Shown here piece after piece: positions 6,286 to 10,907 of a stretch of DNA of 10,907 bases. This DNA is from Candidatus Solincola tengchongensis (GTDB taxonomy: Bacteria > Actinomycetota > Geothermincolia > Geothermincolales > RBG-13-55-18), in the NCBI GenBank assembly GCA_015711895.1, contig MU158637.1:3036-13942 (forward strand), written 5' to 3'. How positions within the stretch are numbered: position 1 is the stretch's first letter; every line of letters starts with the position of its first letter. The translations under genes were made by a program, and so were the position numbers. Below the pieces are notes generated by a model. The model was not told where the DNA came from, searched no databases, and was given only the letters and a program-made list of their open reading frames with translations.

Positions 6286-7767
6286 TCACATGTCCTTGGG
6301 CCGCATGTCGATGACCCGGTAGGCCTTGAGGGCCACCGTGGGGTCGTAAATCTCCTCCATGGACACGAACTCCACCTTGGGGGTCATCTCCACCGCGGTG
6401 CGCAGCTTCATCTTGATATCCTCCTCCAGCCGGCCGCGGTCCACCCCCTCGGCGGGGGCTATTTTCACCACCAGCTCGTCCAGGGAATAGGGGTCGCTCG
6501 GGTCCTTCTTGGTGAAGATTATCTGGTACTCCTTGACCCCCGGGGTGTTGGCCACCTCGTCCCGCAGCACCTCCGGGTTGATAAGGGTCCCCTTGAGTTT
6601 GACCAGCTCGGTGGTGCGGGTGGCGTAGGTGCTGCCCACGGCGATGATGATGCGCTCCGAGTTGCGGCCGCAGTAGGGGCAGGTCTCGTGGGTCATGGCC
6701 CCTATGTCCCCGATGACGTAGCGCAGGAGCACGGTTCCCCGCCGGTTGAGGTGCGTGATGCAGATTAGGCCCCGCTCCCCGTCCGGCAGGCGCTTTCCGG
6801 TCTGCTCGTCCACCACCTCGAAGAAATAGAGATTGGGAGCCGGGTTGTGGCAGCCGCTGAAGTCGGTGCACTCGGGCATGGCCCCCTGCATCTCGGTGAA
6901 CCCGTAGGAGTTGCTGATGAAGGGGTCCTCGGCGCCCATGTTCATCAGGCGCTGCCGCATGTCCTCGCGCATCCCCCTGGGGCAGGCCTCGCCCAGGGCC
7001 TGGATGTGCTTGGTGGCCGAGAAATCCCTGCCCTGTTCCTCGGCGCGCATGATCAGGCGTCGGATGAAGCTGGCGATGCCCAGCCACACCTCCGCCCTCC
7101 CCTTCTCGATGAGGTCGATGGCGTAGTCGATGGAGCGGTGGACGGGGAATTCCGGGTAGGTCATGCCCGTGCACCCGTACATGGAAAGGGTCCCCAGACC
7201 CATCATGCCGATGTCCCGGGCGCGGAAGAAGCCGATGTGAGGGACGGGGCCCAGGGGAAAGAGGTTGATCCCCCGGGAATAGGGTGGAAAGCCCCCCAGC
7301 TTGATGCCCCGGAAGATCATCTGCCAGATGCCGTGAGCGTCGTGGATGGTATTCCAGAAGGGAGTGGGCACCCCGGTGGTGGAGCCGGTGGTGTAGGTGA
7401 CCTCGAATATCCAGTCGTAGAGGGTGGGGTTGGAGGGCTTCAGCTTGAAGGCGTCGGGCTCGGCCATGTAGTCCTTCTTGAAGGTCAAGGGAATCTTTTC
7501 CAGGTCGTCCAGGGACTGGATATCGCCTGGCTCGATCCCCTGTTCCTTGAAGACCCGCTTGTAGTAATCGTGCCCGTCCCAGACCCACTCCATCTGCCGC
7601 CTGAACATCTGGTCCTGCATCTCGCGGATCTTCTCCTGCGGCCAGAAGGTGGGGTCGTCGTCGTCCCGGTAGAGCGGGATGCTCTCGATATAGCGGCGGG
7701 TGTTCTCCGGGGTCACCGGGACCTTCTCGTAGGTGCCGTCGTCCTTGGGAATGTAGAGCACGCTCAT
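6286..7767 (-). CDS. PaaK-type (phenylacetate-CoA ligase family) acyl-CoA ligase
   Basis: A 493-residue adenylate-forming enzyme of the phenylacetate-CoA ligase family, expected to activate a carboxylic acid with ATP and transfer it to CoA in the cytosol. Motifs: P-loop-like TGSTTGVPT (127-135), SNSYGFTEMQ (285-294, acyl-binding YGxTE), IGD (352-354), and a C-terminal LKAYRVID (480-487) whose K481 is the candidate catalytic Lys. ECx6H (C300, H307) and CPYC (363-366) match the family's structural zinc site. The P-loop differs from the usual SSGTTGKPT: the Lys position is Val133. An N-terminal extension of about 45 residues precedes the core. AAGGGGG (bases 7781-7775) lies 7 bases before the ATG. 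No other phenylacetate genes are nearby, so the acid substrate is unknown and I give no symbol. Confidence 0.85.
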   Translation of the reverse strand: MSVLYIPKDDGTYEKVPVTPENTRRYIESIPLYRDDDDPTFWPQEKIREMQDQMFRRQMEWVWDGHDYYKRVFKEQGIEPGDIQSLDDLEKIPLTFKKDYMAEPDAFKLKPSNPTLYDWIFEVTYTTGSTTGVPTPFWNTIHDAHGIWQMIFRGIKLGGFPPYSRGINLFPLGPVPHIGFFRARDIGMMGLGTLSMYGCTGMTYPEFPVHRSIDYAIDLIEKGRAEVWLGIASFIRRLIMRAEEQGRDFSATKHIQALGEACPRGMREDMRQRLMNMGAEDPFISNSYGFTEMQGAMPECTDFSGCHNPAPNLYFFEVVDEQTGKRLPDGERGLICITHLNRRGTVLLRYVIGDIGAMTHETCPYCGRNSERIIIAVGSTYATRTTELVKLKGTLINPEVLRDEVANTPGVKEYQIIFTKKDPSDPYSLDELVVKIAPAEGVDRGRLEEDIKMKLRTAVEMTPKVEFVSMEEIYDPTVALKAYRVIDMRPKDM

Positions 7768-8294
7768 GGTCGAACCCCCTTACTCTTTTCTTTTCCCCTC
7801 CCCGCAAAGGCGGCGCCGACTCACAGGAGACGTTTTATGCAGCCTCGACAGGAAGATTTTATCCGCACCCGCCGGCGGTGACAACCGGCGTTTCCAGGCC
7901 TCCGCCTCGCAGGCCGGGCACAGTGCCTTCTCTTTGGAATCGGACATCGAGAGATCGATCCTTCCCTCCTGCCATTTTGCTTGGTTTGCCGATATGAAAG
8001 GTGGTCTATTGACCTTTTTCAACCTTGAAGGGAATTACGGAGGCGACACGGAAGCGGTCCGAACGGGCGGTCCCTCGACTATCCTCAAACCCTAAAGCGC
8101 TCACGGAGAAGATACGGCGCCTTCCGCCTGCGGTTCGGGCCAGCGCCGCTCTCCCTGCCTTCGAACGCGTGAAGGTATCGCCTTTTGTCCCCCGGCCGTT
8201 CGTTCCGTGAGGAGGGAGGGCGGTCTCTTGTCCCCTCTCGAGCCGTAGAGCGAGGATTTGACCACCTGGTAGGAGCCGGAGCCCGCCCTGGCGG
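7768..8294. other. 527-base gap upstream of the ligase gene
   Basis: It holds the ligase promoter (7856-7884), a leader of about 80 bases, and the motif GGAGACGTTTTATG (7826-7839), shared with the leader of the M24 gene. An AT-rich stretch at 7980-8040 carries AAAGGT/ACCTTT (7997-8002 with 8012-8017) followed by two more Ts, a weak plus-strand hairpin with a competing GGTC/GACC stem (8003-8014). A 4-bp CCGC/GCGG stem (8283-8294) abuts the M24 stop. I see no convincing gene. Confidence 0.5.
7856..7884 (-). promoter_or_regulatory. Sigma70-type promoter of the ligase gene
   Basis: On the minus strand TTGTCA (bases 7884-7879, 5 of 6), a 17-base spacer and TAAAAT (7861-7856, 5 of 6). Transcription would start near 7849, giving a leader of about 80 bases that contains the shared motif at 7826-7839. 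Confidence 0.55.
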
Positions 8295-9464
8295 TCAGAC
8301 GTCCAGCACGGTGAGTTCCAGGGGGGTGGTGTTGAGCATCTCGCCGCCGCCGGGAGTGACCCGCACCACGCATTCCAGGCGCATGCCGCCCACCCCGGGC
8401 ACGTTCATGACCAGGGCGGCCACCTCCACCACGTTCTCCTCCAGGACCAGGTCTCGGAACTCGTCGCTGTTGATGACCGCGGGGTACCATTCGTGGCCGA
8501 TGACCCCGATGCCGTGGCCGAAGGCCGGGAGGGTGTATTGGGCGTAACCCAGCTCGGATACCTCGTCGAACACCATCTGCCACACCTCTCCCACGGTGCT
8601 TCCCGCCTTCAGGGAGGAGATGAGGAGCTCCGCCGTGCGCAGGTAGGCCTCGGCCAGCCTCCTCTGGTCCATGGAAGGTTTTCCCAGGATGTAATTGTGG
8701 GAGAGGTCGGAGTAATAGCGGCGGTAGGTGGGATGCAGGTCCACAAGGAGGTTCTCTCCCGGCTGCACGATCTTGTCCGTGGGAGGGGTGCACCCGCCCA
8801 GGGGGTACCAGGTGCGGTAACCGGAGGCGATCTCCGAGGACCCGGTGACCGGCCAGTGGAACTCGCTTCCCAGCTCGCGCATGGCCATCTCCCCGATCCC
8901 GGCGATCTCCTGTTCCGTCATGCCCACCTCGAGGAGTTCCTTCACCCTCTGCTGCGCGGCATCGGCGATGGCCGCCGCCTGGCGGAGCAGCTTGATCTCC
9001 TCGGGGTCCTTCACGTAGGTCGCCCGGTCCACCACCTCCAGGGCGTTGACCAGCCGAGCCTCCGGGAGGTTCTCCTTGAGGAACTCGTATTCCGTGGCGA
9101 AGAGGTATCCGGCGATCATGCGCGGGGAATGTCCCAGCTCCACGCCGATGACCCCCTTGTCCCAGCCGTGTTCCCTTATCTGGCGCAGGGTCACCTCCCA
9201 CAGCTCCATCCCCGGGAGAGGCCCGCAGCCCACCACGTTGTCCAGCCAGGAGTCGTCCTTTACCCGCTCGGCGTCCATGAGGAGGGTGTTCAGGCCCACA
9301 TATCCGTCCCGCGAGACCAGCACCACGCTACGCCAGGGGATGAAGGCGCCCCCGATGTAGGTCACGCTCTTTCCCCGTGTGGCCAGGAGGAGGTCGATCC
9401 CCCTCGCGCTCATCTCCTCGACGATCCTCTCCACCCGCTTGCGGTAATCGATGTTCACGTCCAT
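8295..9464 (-). CDS. M24 family (creatinase/prolidase fold) protein, one metal ligand missing
   Basis: A 389-residue two-domain pita-bread protein: a creatinase-type N-terminal domain (about 1-150) and the M24 catalytic domain (about 155-380). Family members include Xaa-Pro aminopeptidase, prolidase, creatinase and several lyases and hydrolases. Metal positions: D242 in LLVDLHP, D253 in YYSDLSH (the usual 11-residue spacing), H317 in FGHGIG, and E364 in MRLE. H324 in HEWYP is also kept. The fourth ligand, the Glu of the usual TIEPG 14 residues before the last Glu, falls on Ala350 (VVEVAALVMNVPG); E347 is the only near substitute. The protein may therefore not be an ordinary dinuclear peptidase. 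AGGGAGG lies about 5 bases before the ATG, supporting the start. No partner gene points to the substrate. Confidence 0.85.
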   Translation of the reverse strand: MDVNIDYRKRVERIVEEMSARGIDLLLATRGKSVTYIGGAFIPWRSVVLVSRDGYVGLNTLLMDAERVKDDSWLDNVVGCGPLPGMELWEVTLRQIREHGWDKGVIGVELGHSPRMIAGYLFATEYEFLKENLPEARLVNALEVVDRATYVKDPEEIKLLRQAAAIADAAQQRVKELLEVGMTEQEIAGIGEMAMRELGSEFHWPVTGSSEIASGYRTWYPLGGCTPPTDKIVQPGENLLVDLHPTYRRYYSDLSHNYILGKPSMDQRRLAEAYLRTAELLISSLKAGSTVGEVWQMVFDEVSELGYAQYTLPAFGHGIGVIGHEWYPAVINSDEFRDLVLEENVVEVAALVMNVPGVGGMRLECVVRVTPGGGEMLNTTPLELTVLDV

Positions 9465-9492
9465 CCTGCCCTCCCTTATCCCGTATCCCTAT

Positions 9493-9506
9493 GGGGACGT
9501 TTTATG
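9493..9506 (-). promoter_or_regulatory. Motif shared with the ligase leader
   Basis: On the minus strand this reads CATAAAACGTCCCC, 29 bases upstream of the M24 ATG. The ligase leader has CATAAAACGTCTCC at 7839-7826, 59 bases upstream of its ATG. Thirteen of 14 bases agree. It may be a -10-containing promoter, an operator or chance. Confidence 0.3.
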
Positions 9507-9552
9507 ATTTGCCGCCGCGCGTGCCTTCATGCCCGCGGGCGCCCGGAGTCTT

Positions 9553-9588
9553 TTCACCCGCCGCGGTGTCGGGCTCGTCGCGGGTGAA
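9553..9588. repeat. 9-bp perfect inverted repeat upstream of the M24 gene
   Basis: TTCACCCGC (9553-9561) and GCGGGTGAA (9580-9588) are exact reverse complements separated by 18 bases; two more G-T pairs can extend the stem. It sits 88 bases upstream of the M24 ATG and has no following T-run on the minus strand, so an operator or RNA structure is more likely than a terminator. Confidence 0.45.
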
Positions 9589-9771
9589 GGCGGAGGCTTG
9601 CGGTAGGGGGGTGGGCAACGGGAGACGAGGTCCCTTTTCCGCCCCGCCCCGCTCACGCCGCCCGTGAAGGGCGGGCCTACCGTCGGGAGTCTTCGCCGAC
9701 CGCATCTCGCCGGGCGCAGACTAAAACCCCCGAAGGTCTCGCTTCCCGGCACCGCGAGCACCTTTTCGCGG

Positions 9772-9793
9772 CCTCCTCTCCGAAGAGAAGGGG
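9772..9793 (-). terminator. UUCG-tetraloop hairpin after the M28 gene
   Basis: On the minus strand CTTCTC pairs with GAGAGG around the loop TTCG, giving the very stable C(UUCG)G cap, with outer GC pairs after one mismatch. It begins 12 bases after the M28 stop. There is no T-run, a frequent condition in GC-rich bacteria, so termination or mRNA end protection are both possible. Confidence 0.45.
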
Positions 9794-9805
9794 TCCAATC
9801 CGGCC

Positions 9806-10907
9806 TCAGGCGCCCAGGTGGTCGATGAAGCCCAGGAGCAACCGGCCGGTGTTTTCGATATGACAGGGATTGATCTTGTCGTAGGTGTCCTGCGGCGTGT
9901 GGTACCACGGGTCATCCTTGACCTCCAGCCACACGGCGGGTATGCCCGCCTTCTCGAAGGGCTCGTGGTCCGAGTAGCTCCCGCTCTGCAGATAGGGGAG
10001 AGGCACGCCGTTATCGGAGGCGTAGGCCAGAAGCGCGTTGCAGAGGTCCATGGGGCCGATGCCCATGGTGCGCGCGTAGAGCTGGGCGCCCACCCCCACC
10101 ATGTCCACGATAATCGCGCCGCGCAGTGAAGACCTCTCCCCCGGGGTTAGGGAGGCCACGTAATACCTGGAGCCGAAGTGGTGTAGGTCGGTCCCGTCCA
10201 CCAGCCTCTCCTCCCCGCCGAAGAACACGAACTCCAGGCGCAGGCCCGGGAGAGGGCCTCTCTCCGAAAAGCAGCGGGCCAGCTCCAGGACCACCGCCGT
10301 GCCCGAGGCGTTGTCGTTGGCGCCCGGGCTTCCCGTGCCCCCCTTGGTGTCGAAATGGCCCCCCACCACCAGGGTCCGACGTGACCCGGAGGCGGCTCTC
10401 TCCTCGAGGGAGGCGATGACGTTGCGCGTCTTCGCCCCGTTGGGGAGGGGGACCTCCTGTATCCCCACCTTGTACCCATAGCCCGCCAGGACCGAGGCCA
10501 GATAGGCGGCCGCCCTCTCCTCCCCCGCCGTCCCCTCCACCCGGGGACCCAGGCCCACGCTCAATTGGAGTATATGGCCCATGGCGTTGAGGACCTCGAA
10601 ATCGGCGCTCGGGAAGTAAAGGGGCCTTTCCACCACCACGGGCTGGTTCGACAGTATCCGGGTGGAGAAGTCCACTCCGCGGGGAAGCACATCCAGGACG
10701 TTCAGCGTGTAACGGGAGGAGCCGGGTATGACCGCCTGTGTGGATTGGCTCCCTCCGTCACCCAGGGCGAAATCGACCCCCACCGTGGCCTCCTGGGTCG
10801 AGGTGTTCAGAATGCAGATGTAAGGATGAAATCCCGGCCTGGTGGTACCCTCGCCCAGCATCCAGGATACCCCGGGATTCTCCGTTCCCGTGGAGACGTG
10901 CCCCCCG
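9806..10907 (-). CDS. M28 zinc peptidase fused to an N-terminal GEGTTRPGF-type beta domain, 5' end off the right edge
   Basis: The frame is open to the right edge (366 residues visible). The ATG at 10861 lies inside a conserved block and is not the true start. Counting from the first full codon, residues 1-98 are a beta-rich domain with WMLGEGTTRPGFHPYICILN and later VVVERPLYF, a repeat type I associate with large secreted proteins of Actinomycetota-like bacteria. The M28 domain follows (about 110-365) with all zinc positions: H184 in GGHFDT, D198 in GANDNASG, E232/E233 in GGEE, D268 in VDMVG, and H336 in YHTPQDT. It should be an extracellular or surface aminopeptidase or carboxypeptidase that removes residues from peptides. 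The signal peptide, and perhaps more beta domains, would lie beyond the edge. M28 assignment is strong; the exact specificity is not readable. Confidence 0.88.
   Translation of the reverse strand, partial: GGHVSTGTENPGVSWMLGEGTTRPGFHPYICILNTSTQEATVGVDFALGDGGSQSTQAVIPGSSRYTLNVLDVLPRGVDFSTRILSNQPVVVERPLYFPSADFEVLNAMGHILQLSVGLGPRVEGTAGEERAAAYLASVLAGYGYKVGIQEVPLPNGAKTRNVIASLEERAASGSRRTLVVGGHFDTKGGTGSPGANDNASGTAVVLELARCFSERGPLPGLRLEFVFFGGEERLVDGTDLHHFGSRYYVASLTPGERSSLRGAIIVDMVGVGAQLYARTMGIGPMDLCNALLAYASDNGVPLPYLQSGSYSDHEPFEKAGIPAVWLEVKDDPWYHTPQDTYDKINPCHIENTGRLLLGFIDHLGA

Larger units (their letters stand above)
9465..9805. other. 341-base gap between the M28 and M24 genes, rich in hairpins
   Basis: No gene is seen. 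From right to left it holds the UUCG hairpin after the M28 gene (9772-9793), a CCGCCC/GGGCGG hairpin (9658-9663 with 9669-9674, loop GTGAA), a 9-bp inverted repeat (9553-9588), and the motif GGGGACGTTTTATG (9493-9506) just before the M24 ribosome site. A clear promoter for the M24 gene was not found; CATAAA inside that motif is one weak -10 candidate. Confidence 0.5.

Noticed and set aside
6119..7807. 562-codon minus-strand frame overlapping the ligase gene
   Set aside because: It is a shifted frame of the same strand; the 6286-7767 frame carries all the ligase motifs.
5938..7881. Plus-strand open frames over the ligase gene (5938-6768, 6847-7881)
   Set aside because: They are mirror frames of the PaaK-like gene, rich in Gly/His/Val, with no family features.
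7780..7947. Possible 55-residue minus-strand protein starting MSDSKEKALCPAC
   Set aside because: It has a single CPAC pair and one further Cys, a poorly spaced ribosome site, and it spans the ligase promoter and leader. It is not supported enough to list, though a leader peptide cannot be excluded.
8101..9587. Frames 8101-9201 (minus) and 8493-9587 (plus) over the M24 gene
   Set aside because: They are shadows of the M24 coding sequence, with Arg/Gly/Pro/His-rich products and no motifs.
10861..10861. ATG at 10861 as the start of the M28 gene
   Set aside because: The reading frame continues to the edge with in-family sequence (ENPGVSW before MLGEGTTRPGF), so the gene begins outside the window.

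Overview
The window is a GC-rich bacterial chromosomal segment with tight gene packing. Several features fit a deep-branching Actinomycetota lineage: high GC, a LemA-type membrane protein, an exported M28 peptidase fused to a GEGTTRPGF-type beta domain, and two start codons that look leaderless. This is inference, because no rRNA or marker gene is present. I see no insertion sequence, CRISPR array, tRNA or phage gene.

Left part (1-540): a LemA-family gene is cut by the left edge and reads leftward. It is divergent from a five-gene plus-strand series. A good sigma70-type promoter (477-504) faces right.

Plus-strand series (541-5789): an SbcD/YhaO-like metallophosphoesterase overlaps an SbcC/YhaN-like ABC ATPase whose coiled coil carries a two-helix membrane hairpin instead of a zinc hook. 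Next come an unrecognised 170-residue protein, a flavin-reductase-type FMN protein, and a left-handed beta-helix acyltransferase joined to it by a 4-base overlap. The first two genes form a membrane-linked DNA-end processing pair. No pathway ties the last three to them.

Middle gap (5790-6285): no convincing gene, but it holds a promoter-like pair and a hairpin with a T-run, both in plus orientation. It could encode a roughly 280-base RNA.

Minus-strand part (6286-10907): reading right to left, an M28 zinc peptidase with a fused beta domain (5' end beyond the right edge), an M24 creatinase/prolidase-fold protein lacking one expected metal ligand, and a PaaK-type acyl-CoA ligase. They are separated by gaps of 341 and 527 bases, so they are probably separate transcription units. 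The PaaK-like gene has a recognisable promoter, and a similar 14-base motif lies upstream of both the M24 and PaaK-like genes.

No complete, clearly new system is proven. The most interesting items are the membrane-tethered nuclease pair with its unknown neighbour, the M24 protein with the Glu-to-Ala change, and the possible RNA in the middle gap.
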